A stretch of DNA of 64,000 nt. Origin: Streptomyces griseus subsp. griseus (GTDB lineage: Bacteria; Actinomycetota; Actinomycetes; Streptomycetales; Streptomycetaceae). The notes under the pieces were generated by a model. That model was not told the origin of the DNA. It worked only from the letters and a program-made list of their open reading frames with translations, and searched no databases. Position 1 is the first letter of the stretch; each line of letters begins with the position of its first letter. The position numbers were made by a program, and so were the translations under genes. The stretch is from positions 3,224,001 through 3,288,000 of the forward strand of contig NZ_CP032543.1 of the NCBI RefSeq assembly GCF_003610995.1, read 5' to 3'. This document shows, piece after piece, positions 51,998 through 62,100 of the stretch.

Positions 51998-52681
51998 ATG
52001 CACACAGGGCAACTTCTGGGCTCGGGACGCACCGCCGACGTATACGAACTCGACGGCTCCTGGGTCCTTCGCCGCTACCGCGACCGCTCCGACACCACGG
52101 AGGAGCTGGCCGTGATGTCGTACGTCCGCGCCTTCGGGTACCCGGTGCCGCGCATCGGCCCGCCCACCGACGGCGCCCGCTCCACCGACCTGGTGCTCCA
52201 GCGGCTGGCCGGCCCGACCATGTCCGAGGCCCTGCTGGCGGGGGCCATGGGTGCCGCCGAGGGGGGCGCGCTGCTGGCCCGGCTGCTGCGCGAACTGCAC
52301 GCGATCCCGCCCCGCGTCTCGGCCGATCCGCAGGCCTGCATCCTCCACCTCGACCTGCACCCGGAGAACGTGATGCTGACGGACCGGGGTCCGGTGGTGA
52401 TCGACTGGTCCACCGCCACGGAGGGCCCGCCCGGCCTGGACCGGGCGATGTCGGCGCTGACCCTGGCCCGGGTGGCCCTCGACCCGGAGTTCCCGGCGCC
52501 GGAGGCCGAGGCCCGTACGCTCCTGGCGGCGCTCCTCGCGGAGCTGGCCGGCGACGGCGGCACCGACGCCGCCGACCTGGCCGGCGCCCGGGCCCGCCAG
52601 CACGAGAACCCGTTCCTGACGGCACCCGAACGCGGCTGCCTGGACGCCGCCGTGGCGATGGTGCTGGGCTGCGCGCCCTGA
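51998..52681 (+). CDS. Aminoglycoside phosphotransferase-like small kinase
   Basis: A 227-residue protein of the APH/choline kinase fold. The nucleotide loop is GQLLGSGRTADVYELDGSWVLRRY, and the catalytic HLDLHPENVML is the Brenner motif (HxDxxxxN), followed by the metal-binding Asp in VVIDWSTAT. It is about 50 residues shorter than usual APH enzymes, the C-terminal substrate lobe being reduced. The substrate is unknown; it need not be an antibiotic. A leaderless mRNA is likely. It is followed by a 127-nt gap and the exporter operon. Confidence 0.85.
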   Translation: MHTGQLLGSGRTADVYELDGSWVLRRYRDRSDTTEELAVMSYVRAFGYPVPRIGPPTDGARSTDLVLQRLAGPTMSEALLAGAMGAAEGGALLARLLRELHAIPPRVSADPQACILHLDLHPENVMLTDRGPVVIDWSTATEGPPGLDRAMSALTLARVALDPEFPAPEAEARTLLAALLAELAGDGGTDAADLAGARARQHENPFLTAPERGCLDAAVAMVLGCAP

Positions 52682-52743
52682 CGGACACCCACCCCATCTG
52701 ACTCCCCCTCCCCGACCTCACCGGTGCGCGTATCGGCGTGCCC

Positions 52744-52795
52744 TTGACAGGCGTCCCCTCAGAACACCATGATTCCATTAATTGACTAGTGGAAT
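52744..52795 (+). promoter_or_regulatory. Promoter TTGACA-N18-CATGAT with overlapping inverted repeat
   Basis: TTGACA (52744-52749) and CATGAT (52768-52773) are spaced 18 nt. Starting at the -10 box, ATTCCATTA (52772-52780) and TAGTGGAAT (52787-52795) form an inverted repeat with one mismatch and a 6-nt centre. It would cover the transcription start and is the likely site for the GntR protein encoded at the end of this operon. Confidence 0.65.
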
Positions 52796-52808
52796 CGAGG
52801 CGAGGCGC

Positions 52809-53753
52809 GTGGCAGACACGAGCACTCCGAACGGAACCGCGGGCGGCTGGGCCCTGGAAGCCCGCGGCCTGGGCAAGCGCTATCTCGGCAACTGGGCGCT
52901 GCGCGACTGCTCCTTCCGCGTCCCGGCCGGACGCATCTGCGGGCTGGTCGGACCCAACGGCGCCGGCAAGAGCACCCTGCTGGGCCTGGCGACCCGTCAG
53001 GTGCAGCGCACGAAGGGCTCGTTGAGCATTTTCGGCGTCCCCGTCGACGACCCCGCCGTGCTGCCGAGGATCGCCTTCCTCGGCCAGGACAAGCCGTTGT
53101 TCAAGCGGTTCACCGTGGCCGACACCCTGCGGCTGGGCGCCGAGCTCAACCCCGGCTGGGACGCGGCGGCGGCGGAGCGGATCGTACGGTCCGGAAACGT
53201 TCCGGCGCACGCGAGGATCGGCACGCTCTCCGGCGGGCAGCGCACCCGCGTCGCCTTCGCGCTCGCCTTCGGCAAGCGCCCCGACCTGCTGCTCCTGGAC
53301 GAGCCGATGTCGGACCTCGACCCGCTGGCCCGCGACGAGATGAGCACGCTGCTGATGGCCGAGGCCGTCGAACGCGGCACCACGGTGGTGATGTCCTCCC
53401 ACATGCTGACCGAGCTGGAGGACATGTGCGACTACCTGCTGGTCGTCGCGGAGGGCCGGATCCGGATGGCAGGGGACGCCGACGCGCTCGTACCGGCCCA
53501 CACCCTGGTGACGGGCGTGACCCGGGACGGGGCCCTGCCGGCCGAGCTGGACCGGCACACCGTGGTCGAATCCCGCGTCCAGGGACGGCAGTTCCAGGCG
53601 ATGATCCGGCCGAAGGAGCCGCTGTCCGCCGACTGGGAGAGCGTCGAACCCTCCCTGGAGGAAGTCCTGCTCGCCCATCTCCGCTCACCGGACGCACCCT
53701 CGCTCTACACCCAGGGCGCCCGCGTCGACGCCGAAGGGACCCAGGCCGCATGA
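52809..53753 (+). CDS. ABC exporter ATP-binding protein
   Basis: A 314-residue ATPase: LVGPNGAGKSTLLGLA (Walker A), IGTLSGGQRTRVAFAL (signature), LLLLDEPMSDLDPLARDEM (Walker B) and VVMSSHMLTELE (H-loop). The C-terminal 90 residues resemble drug or lantibiotic exporter ATPases. GTG 52809 follows a GAGGCG site; the frame opens further upstream at TTG 52782, within the operator. Its stop overlaps the permease ATG (ATGA). The operon order ATPase-permease-GntR is the YtrA type. Confidence 0.9.
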   Translation: MADTSTPNGTAGGWALEARGLGKRYLGNWALRDCSFRVPAGRICGLVGPNGAGKSTLLGLATRQVQRTKGSLSIFGVPVDDPAVLPRIAFLGQDKPLFKRFTVADTLRLGAELNPGWDAAAAERIVRSGNVPAHARIGTLSGGQRTRVAFALAFGKRPDLLLLDEPMSDLDPLARDEMSTLLMAEAVERGTTVVMSSHMLTELEDMCDYLLVVAEGRIRMAGDADALVPAHTLVTGVTRDGALPAELDRHTVVESRVQGRQFQAMIRPKEPLSADWESVEPSLEEVLLAHLRSPDAPSLYTQGARVDAEGTQAA

Positions 53754-54724
53754 GCACCCCCACCCTCACCGAGAGCCCCGCCGCACTCCGCCCCCGGCGC
53801 CGCCTGCTGCGCGGCCTGCCCTGGCTCGTCGTGCGCCAGCACCGCACCGCGCTGGCCTGCATCCTCGGCATCACCGTGCTCGGCACCCTCTGGATCGTGT
53901 ACCAGCGGTACGAGATGGTCCAGCTCCTCGACGCGCGCGGCTGGCCGGAGAAGGGGGTCCGGCACTCGGTCGACGAGAGCCGGGGCTACGGCTACGTCTC
54001 CTCCCTCCTCTCGGGCCTCCCGCTGATCCTCGCCGTCTTCGTCGGCGCCCCGCTGATCGCGGGGGACCGGGAGAACGGCACCGCGCAGCTGGTCACCACC
54101 CAGTCCGTGACCCGCCGCCAGTGGCTGGTCGCCAAGCTGGGATTCGCCTACGGCCTCGCCCTGGTCTGCGGCCTGGTGCTCTCGGCCGCCTTCACCTGGT
54201 GGTGGCAGCCGCACCGCACCCTCTTCTTCTCCAAGTGGGTCGAGGGCCCGATCTTCGACAACACGGGACCGGTCCTGCCCGCGCTGCTGCTCTTCATGAC
54301 CGCCGCGAGCATCACCATCGGTGTGCTGCTGCGCCGTCTGGTGCCCGCCATGGCGGTGGCGCTCGCCTTCACCGGAGTCTTCTCCTACCTCTGGGACGAG
54401 ATCCGGGTCCGGCTCGGCTCCACCCAGATGTTCACGTACCCGATGGAGAGCGAGCTCCCGGCCCGCTTCGACCAGGCGTACGAGGTGGACCGCTGGGTCG
54501 GCAACGCGCAGGGGGAGCTCTTCGGCTGGGGGACCTGCGCCGAGGCCACCGAGAAGGCGCAGAACGCGTGCATCAAGGAGCACGGGATCATCAACGACGT
54601 CATCGAGTACCTCGACTACGACCAGATGGCGGCGATGCAGTGGACCGCGGCCGGCATCCTGCTCGCCGGGACGGCGCTCCTCACGGCGTTCGTGCTGTGG
54701 AGGGTCTCGCGCCGCCCACTGTAG
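53750..54724 (+). CDS. ABC-2-type exporter permease
   Basis: A 324-residue membrane protein with six hydrophobic segments (first at about residues 33-50, last at about 295-315). The cytoplasmic motif IAGDRENGTAQLVTTQSVTRRQWLVAKLGFAYG is characteristic of ABC-2/BcrB-like permeases. A large extracytoplasmic loop between segments 5 and 6 holds two cysteines (GWGTCAEATEKAQNAC) that could form a disulfide. The substrate is unknown. It is translationally coupled to the ATPase. Confidence 0.88.
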   Translation: MSTPTLTESPAALRPRRRLLRGLPWLVVRQHRTALACILGITVLGTLWIVYQRYEMVQLLDARGWPEKGVRHSVDESRGYGYVSSLLSGLPLILAVFVGAPLIAGDRENGTAQLVTTQSVTRRQWLVAKLGFAYGLALVCGLVLSAAFTWWWQPHRTLFFSKWVEGPIFDNTGPVLPALLLFMTAASITIGVLLRRLVPAMAVALAFTGVFSYLWDEIRVRLGSTQMFTYPMESELPARFDQAYEVDRWVGNAQGELFGWGTCAEATEKAQNACIKEHGIINDVIEYLDYDQMAAMQWTAAGILLAGTALLTAFVLWRVSRRPL

Positions 54725-54779
54725 GGGCCGTGCGCATCCTCTACGTAAAGTGTCGGCAATCGAGCGGAAGGTGAAGTCC

Positions 54780-55175
54780 GTGGTCGTGTTCCGCATCGAC
54801 CGGCGCAGCGGGGTGGCGACGTACCTCCAGATCGTCCGCCAGGTCGAGCAGGCGCTGCGCATGGGAGCCCTGGAGGAGGGCGACCGGCTGCCCACCGCGG
54901 CTCAGGTCGCCGCCACGACCAAGGTCAACCCGAACACCACGCTCAAGGCCTACCGGGAGCTGGAGCGGGCGGGCCTGGCCGAGGTGCGCCAGGGAGCGGG
55001 CACGTTCATCACCCGCTCCCTCGTCCAGCCCCAGTCCGGCCCCGGCTCACCTCTCCGCGCGTCCCTGGGCGAGTGGATGGACCAGGCCCGGGCGGAGGGT
55101 CTGACGGGCCAGGACGTCGAGGCCCTGTTCCGCTCGGCGTTCGAGGCGGCCTATCCGGAGGGGACGACCGGCTGA
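54780..55175 (+). CDS. GntR-family (YtrA-type) transcriptional regulator
   Basis: A 131-residue regulator: RIDRRSGVATYLQIVRQVEQALRMGALEEGDRLPTAAQVAATTKVNPNTTLKAYRELERAGLAEVRQGAGTFI is the GntR winged helix. Only a short helical tail follows, as in the YtrA subfamily, which controls ABC transporter operons in response to cell-envelope antibiotics. I use GTG 54780; GTG 54771 and 54786 are in frame. It ends the exporter operon and probably represses it through the inverted repeat at 52772-52795. Confidence 0.85.
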   Translation: MVVFRIDRRSGVATYLQIVRQVEQALRMGALEEGDRLPTAAQVAATTKVNPNTTLKAYRELERAGLAEVRQGAGTFITRSLVQPQSGPGSPLRASLGEWMDQARAEGLTGQDVEALFRSAFEAAYPEGTTG

Positions 55176-55207
55176 CGGACCCGACCGTACGTGGGTGGGT
55201 CGCGGGG

Positions 55208-56116
55208 TCAGTGGGGAGCGTCCAGGCCGTCGAGGAAGGTCTCCATGACCTCGGTGAAGCGTTCGGGCTCCTCCAGGTGCGGGAGGTGGCTGGACTCCTC
55301 GAAGATCTCCCACCGGGCCCCCGGGATGAGGTCCTGGTAGGGCTGCACGGTGGCGGGGGTGGCCTCGTCGTGGCGTCCGGAGATCAGCAGGGTGGGCACC
55401 GCGACGTCGGGGCAGAACTCGGTGACCGACCAGTCCCGCAGGGTGCCGTTGACGTGGAACTCGCTGGGGCCGTTCATCGCGTAGTAGACGGTGGGGTCGT
55501 TGTACACCTCGAAGAAGGACGCGAGGTAGTCGCGCGGCCAGGGGGTGAGACGGCAGACGTGGCGCTCGTAGAACACGCGCATCGCGGAGTGGTACTCGTC
55601 GGAATCGGTCGTACCCGCCGCCTCGTGGCGGAGCAGCGTGTCGTTGACGCCGGGCGGGAGCTGGTCCCGGAGGATCTTCGCCTCCTGGAGCCACAGGGGG
55701 TAGGAGGCGGGCGAGTTGGCGATGACGAGACCGCGGAGACCGGCGGGGCGGGAGGCGGCGTGCCGGGTGGCGAGCATGCCGCCCCAGGACTGGCCGAACA
55801 GGACGTAGTCGCCGGCGATGCCGAGCCCGTCCAGGAGGTTGTCGAGCTCGGCGGCGAACAGGTCGACCGTCCAGAAGTCAGGTCCCCGGTCGGGCAGATG
55901 GGTGGATCCGCCGTTGCCGAGCTGGTCGTAGTGCACGACGGCACGGCCCCCGGCGGCGAGGCCGGACAGGTTCTGGAGGTAGTCGTGGGTGCTCCCGGGG
56001 CCGCCGTGGACGACCACGAGGGCGGGGCGGGGCGAGGAGAGGTCCCCGGTCACCCGGTACCAGGTCTCGTGTTCGCCGAACCGTACGGTGCCTTTGCTGC
56101 TGGGTGCGACGGTCAT
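55208..56116 (-). CDS. Proline-iminopeptidase-family alpha/beta hydrolase (VinJ-like)
   Basis: A 302-residue S33-family hydrolase: oxyanion motif VVVHGGPGSTHDYLQNL (37-41), YDQLGNGGST, nucleophile elbow LFGQSWGGML (S110), acid in SGRHDEATP and catalytic His in ESSHLPHLEEPE. ATG 56116 begins 1 nt after the PKS stop and has GAGG about 9 nt upstream, inside the PKS end, so it is coupled to the synthase. In macrolactam clusters such as vicenistatin, a peptidase of this family (VinJ) removes a protecting aminoacyl group from the polyketide amine before ring closure. That role is inferred here from position; a general aminopeptidase is the alternative. Confidence 0.85.
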   Translation of the reverse strand: MTVAPSSKGTVRFGEHETWYRVTGDLSSPRPALVVVHGGPGSTHDYLQNLSGLAAGGRAVVHYDQLGNGGSTHLPDRGPDFWTVDLFAAELDNLLDGLGIAGDYVLFGQSWGGMLATRHAASRPAGLRGLVIANSPASYPLWLQEAKILRDQLPPGVNDTLLRHEAAGTTDSDEYHSAMRVFYERHVCRLTPWPRDYLASFFEVYNDPTVYYAMNGPSEFHVNGTLRDWSVTEFCPDVAVPTLLISGRHDEATPATVQPYQDLIPGARWEIFEESSHLPHLEEPERFTEVMETFLDGLDAPH

Positions 56117-56117
56117 G

Positions 56118-59100
56118 TCACTTCGCCTCACTTCGGTGTGCGATTGCGGTTGCGGTGGGGGCGGTGCCGGCGAGGGGTGCGGCGACTTCGCCGGAGTCCA
56201 GCCATTCCTCGATCACACCGGCGGTCCCGGCGGCCCGGTCCTCGACGATCGTGAAGTGGTTCGCGTCCACGGTCCGCAGCGTGTGCGTGGGCTCCCACGG
56301 CTCGGCGCGGCCGGTGGCCAGTTCCGGGGACGGGTTGTCGCCGTCGGGGACGAAGGACCGGGTGCACTGGACGAAGAGGACGGGCGCCTCCACGTGCTCA
56401 GGCGCCAGGTCGGGGACGAGCTGGACCCAGCGGCCCATCGCGGAGAGCCTGCTGCTGTCGAAGCGCCCGAACGCCGCCTCCTTCTCGAACAGGCCGAGGG
56501 CGAGGTCGTCGAGGGGGACTCCGCCGTCGGCGGAGCCGTCGTCGTACACCTTGAAGGTGTCCAGCATGATGACCCCGGCCGGGCGGACGCCGAGTTCACG
56601 TTCCAGGTACTCGGCGGTGGCGTACGCGAGGGTGCCGCCGGCCGAGTAGCCGAGGAGCACGAACGGCTCGCCGGCCGCGGTCTCCAGCACGCTGCGGGCG
56701 ATCACCTGGACGGCGGCGTCGGCGTTCTCGGGGAGGCTCTCGCCCGCGACGAAGCCGGGAACGGGGAGCGCCGAGACCTTGCGCCGGCCCTGGAGGTGGG
56801 AGACGAGCCGGGCGTGCTGGTGGGCCCCGCCGGTGGCCATGGGGGAGTTGAGGCAGATCAGGTGGGGGGCGCCGGGGCCGTCGGCGAGGCGCACCGCGCT
56901 GGGGAGGTGGTCCAGTTCGTCGGCGGAGGTGAAGCCGGGGCGGATGTCGGCGGCGATACGGAGCAGCTCGAACCCCTTGTCGGAGCGGCCGGAGACGACG
57001 GCGCCGTGGAAGAGGTCGCGCAGGGTGTCGCCGATGGGGCCGCTGGTGTTCCTCCTGCTGTCGGTGGCGGGGTCGGTGGGCGTGATGGGCGTGGCGGGTC
57101 CGGTGACGGTGGTGGGGACAGTGGGGGCGGTCGGGTCAGTGGGGTCGGTGGGGTCGAGGGGCGCCGCGAGGAGTTCGGTGTGGAGGAGTCGGGCCAGTGC
57201 CGCCGGGCTCTTCGAGTCGAAGACCACCATGGGCGGCAGGCGCAGTCCGGTGTCCTTCATCAGGGCGTTGCGGAGTTCCACCGCGCTGAGTGAGTCGAAG
57301 CCGCTCTCCAGGAAGTCCCGTTCGGGGTCGAGGGCTTCGGAGTCACTGTGCCCGAGCAGGGTGGCGGCCCGTTCCCGTACGAGGGCACGCAGGACGGCTT
57401 CCTGCTCGGCCGCCGGGGTGTGTGCGATGCGCTGCCAGAGCGGTTCGCTCTCCGTCCCGGCGGCCGCGCCCGAGGCTCCGGGACGGCGGACGGCGGGGGC
57501 GAGGTCGCGGAGGAGGGCGGGGAGGGTGCCGGTACGGGCGCGGAGGGCCGCCTTATCGATGGTCATTGGGACGACCACCGCACGGCCCGACGCCAGCCCG
57601 GCATCGAAGAGGGCCAGCCCCTCGGCAGGGTCCAGGGCAGGCAGGCCCTGCCGCCGCATACGCCGCAGATCCGCCTCACGCAGCCACTGACCCATGCCCT
57701 TCTCACCCGACCACAGGCCGTAGGCGAGAGAGGTGGCGGGCAGCCCCCGCGCCCGGCGATGCACCGCCAAAGCGTCCAGGAACACGTTCGCCGCCGCGTA
57801 GTTCGCCTGACCCGCAGCCAGCACCATCCCGCCCGCCGACGAGAACATCACGAAGAAACCGAGATCCAGCTCCCGTGTCGCCTCGTGGAGATACCACGCT
57901 CCGTCCGCCTTCGGGCCCAGGACCCGATCCAGCCGGGCCGCATCCATCGACGCGATCAGGCCGTTGTCACCGACACCAGCCGCGTGCACCACACCGGCCA
58001 ACTGACCTGCCAACCCGGCCACCAGATCCCGTACCGCCTCACGGTCAGCTACGTCACAGGGCACTACGGAGACCTCAGCGCCCAGCCCGGACAGCTCGGC
58101 CACCAACTCTTCCGCTCCCGGGGCTGCCAGGCCACGGCGGCTGGTCAGCACCAGACGGCGTACACCCCGCTCGGTGACCAGATGCCGGGCCACCAACGCA
58201 CCCAGACCACCGGTACCGCCCGTCACCAGCACCACGCCATCGGCCTTGGGAACTTCGGCCGGGGATACCTCGGAGGAACTCACCCGCACCAGCCGAGGCA
58301 CCACCACCCCGCCGCCACGCAACGCCGCCTCCGGCTCACCCGACGCCACCACCCACCCCAGCCCGGACAAACCATCCGAGTCCGGGTCCATGTCCGGGTC
58401 CCCGTCCACCAGCACCACACGCCCCGGATACTCCGCCTGAGCCGCACGCACCACACCCCACACCGGAGCCTGACCCAGCACCACACCCAAACCAGTACCG
58501 GTGTCCACAGCACCCCGGGTCACGATCACCAACCGCGACCCCGCACACCGCTCATCCGCAAGCCAGTCACGCACGACGTCCAACACAGCCCCAGCACACG
58601 ACCGCACGGCATCCGGCACATCACCCGACGCTGTTGGAACCTCGAACACCACCACCCCAGGAACATCCCCAACAGCAGGCACATCCCCCCAACGCACCCA
58701 CGAAGACGGACCACTGCTCGGCCCCGTCAACGGACGCCACACCACCTCCCACAACGACTCCCCCACACCCGCACCCAACTGCTCCACCGACACCGGACGC
58801 AGCGTCAGACCACCCACCGACACCACCGGCGCACCCGCACCATCCGCGATCGTCAGGCTGATGGTGTCCTCGCTGGAACCGGAGAGGCGTACCCGCAGGA
58901 GGGTCGACCCGGTGGCGTGCAGCCGCACGTCCTCCCAGAAGAAGGGGAGCGCCGCGCCCCCTTCCGCGCCTCCGCCGTCCTGAGGGGTGCTGAGGTTGAG
59001 GGCGTGCATGGTGGCGTCCAGCAGGGCGGGGTGCAGCCCGAACCGTTCCGCGTCCGCATGCGCGGACTCCGGCAGCGCCACCTCCGCGTAAAGGTCCCCG

Positions 59101-62100
59101 CCCTGGGACCACGCCGCCCTGAGGCCCTGGAACACCGGCCCGTAGCCGTAGCCCCGGGCGAGCAGCGACCCGTACACCTCGTCGACGGCCAGCGGGGTGG
59201 CTCCGGGCGGCGGCCACTCGGTGATGCCGGCGGGCGGGGCCGCGATGTCCTGTGCCACGACTCCTTCCGCGTGCCGGGTCCAGACGTCGTCGCTCCCGTC
59301 CTCACGGCGCGAGTGGATGCTCAGGGTGCGGCGTCCGGTGTCGTCGGCGGTGCCCACCGCGACCTGAAGCGCCACTCCTCCCCGCTCCGGCAGCACCAAC
59401 GGAGCCTGCAACGTCAGCTCCTCCACCACACCACAGCCGACCTCATCACCCGCCCGCACCGCCAACTCGACAAACGCCGTGCCCGGCAGCAACACCCGAC
59501 CGAACACGGCATGATCGGCCAGCCACGGCACACCATCGACCGACAACCGACCCGTCAGCAGCACCCCACCCGCATCCGGCAACGACACCACCGCACCGAC
59601 CAGCGGATGATCCACCACCCCCTGCCCCACACCCACCACACCAGAGCCACCACCACCCGACTCCAACCAGAACCGCCGCCGCTGAAACGCATAGGTAGGC
59701 AGATCAACCCGCCGAGCCCCCGTGCCCGCGTAGCACGCCGCCCAGTCGACCCGTACGCCACTGACGTGCAGCCGGGCGAGCGCCGACACCGCCGTCGTAA
59801 CCTCCGCACGCCCCTTACGCACCAACGGCACCAACACCGCCGCATCCGAGGTCACCGACTGCTGCGCCATCCCACTCAGCACACCATCCGGGCCGACCTC
59901 CACATACGAGGCAACACCCTGACCCTCCAAGTACGTCACACAGTCCGCGAACCGCACCGCCTCACGCACATGCCGCACCCAGTACCCGGCCGTCGCGACC
60001 TCCGAGGACACCTCACCCGTGACACCCGACACCAACGGGACCTTCGGGGCACTGAACGACAGCCCGGAGACGACCTTCTCGAACTCCGCGAGCATCGGCT
60101 CCATCAACGGCGAATGGAACGCGTGCGACACCCGCAGACGCGAGGACTTCCGCCCCTGCGCGGTAAACGCGTCCGCAACCTTCACGACAGCGTCCTCGAC
60201 GCCCGAAACCACCACGGAGCGCGGCCCGTTCACCGCAGCGATACTCACCGAATCCGACAGCAGCGGTACGACCTCCGCCTCCGTCGCCTCCACCGCCACC
60301 ATCGCGCCACCCTCAGGCAACGCCTCCATCAACCGACCACGCGCCACAATCAGTTGAGCCGCATCCGGGAGCGAGAGCACCCCCGCCACATGAGCAGCGG
60401 CGATCTCCCCCACCGAATGCCCGGCCAGGAAGTCCGGCCGCACACCCCAGGACTCCGCCAGCCGGAACAGCGCCACCTCCACCGCGAACAACGCCGGCTG
60501 CGCCACCCCCGTACGATTCAACGCCCCCTCATCCACACCCCACACCACATCCCGCAACGAACGACCCAAGTGCACATCCACCTCAGCGAGCACAGCGTCA
60601 AACGCCTCCGCGAACACCGGATACGCCTCGTACAACTCACGGCCCATCCCCAACCGCTGCGCACCCTGACCCGTGAACAGGAACGCCGTCCGGCCCGACG
60701 TACGAGCCAGGCCTCGGCAGGCCTCGGTGGAGGTCCCGCCGTCGGCGAGAGCCCGCAGGCCCGCCACGAGGGCCGTACGGTCCCCCGCCGTCACCACCGC
60801 ACGGTGCTCCAGCACCGCACGCGACACCACCGACGAATACCCCACGTCCAGCAGCGACAGGCCCGCGCGCTCCTCCACGAGGGCGAGGAGCCGGCCCGCC
60901 TGCGCCGACAGAGCCGCCTCACCCCGCGCCGACAGCACCACCGGCACCACCACCGGAGGCACCGCGGCCTCCACCGGCTCAACCACCTCCGGGGCCTGCT
61001 CCACAATCACGTGCGCGTTCGTCCCGCTCAGCCCGAACGACGACACACCCACCCGGCGAGGACGCTCACGTTCGGGCCACAGGCGGGCCTCCGTCAGCAG
61101 CTCAACCTCACCCGCCTCCCAGTCCACCTGCGGCGTCGGCTCATCCACATGCAGGGTCTTCGGCATCACACCGTGCCGGATCGCCTCCACCGCCTTGATC
61201 ACACCGCCCACACCCGCGGCAGCCTGCGTATGCGCCAGATTCGACTTCAGCGATCCCAACCACACCGGATCACCCTCCGGACGACCCTGCCCATACGTCG
61301 CCAACACCGCCTGCGCCTCGATCGGATCACCCAGACGCGTCCCCGTACCGTGCGCCTCCACCATGTCGACATCGGCGGTGGTCAGCCCAGCGTTCTCCAG
61401 CGCCGCGCGGATGACCCGCTGCTGCGAGGGGCCGTTCGGCGCGGTCATGCCGTTGCTCGCGCCGTCCTGGTTGACCGCGCTGCTTCGAAGCACCGCCAGG
61501 ACCGGGTGACCGTTCTTCCGGGCGTCCGACAGACGCTCCACCAGCAGGACACCGACCCCCTCGGACCAGGCAGCGCCGTCCGCGGCACCCGCGAACGACT
61601 TGCACCGGCCGTCGGGCGCGAGCCCGCGCTGCCGGCTGAACTCGACGAACATGTCGGGGGTCGCCATGACGGCGACACCGCCGGCGAGGGCGAGGGAGCA
61701 CTCTCCGGAGCGCAGGGCCTGGGCCGCCAGGTGCAGGGACACCAGCGACGAGGAGCACGCGGTGTCGACCGTCAGGGACGGGCCTTCGAGGCCGAGGGTG
61801 TAGGACACCCGGCCCGAGACGAGGCTGCCGCCCGTGGTGGCCGCGGCCTCCGTACCCTGGCCGTAGTCGTGGTACATCAGCCCGGCGAAGACACCGGTCC
61901 TACTGCCCTTCAACGAGCGGGGGTTGATGCCGGCGCGCTCAAGGACCTCCCACGAGGCCTCCAGCAGGAGCCGCTGCTGGGGATCCATGATCAACGCCTC
62001 GTTCGGGCTGATGCCGAAGAGGTCCGCGTCGAAGTCGCCCGCGTCGTGCAGGAAGCCGCCTTCCTTGGTGTACGTCTTACTCGGTGTGCCGGGCTCCGGG

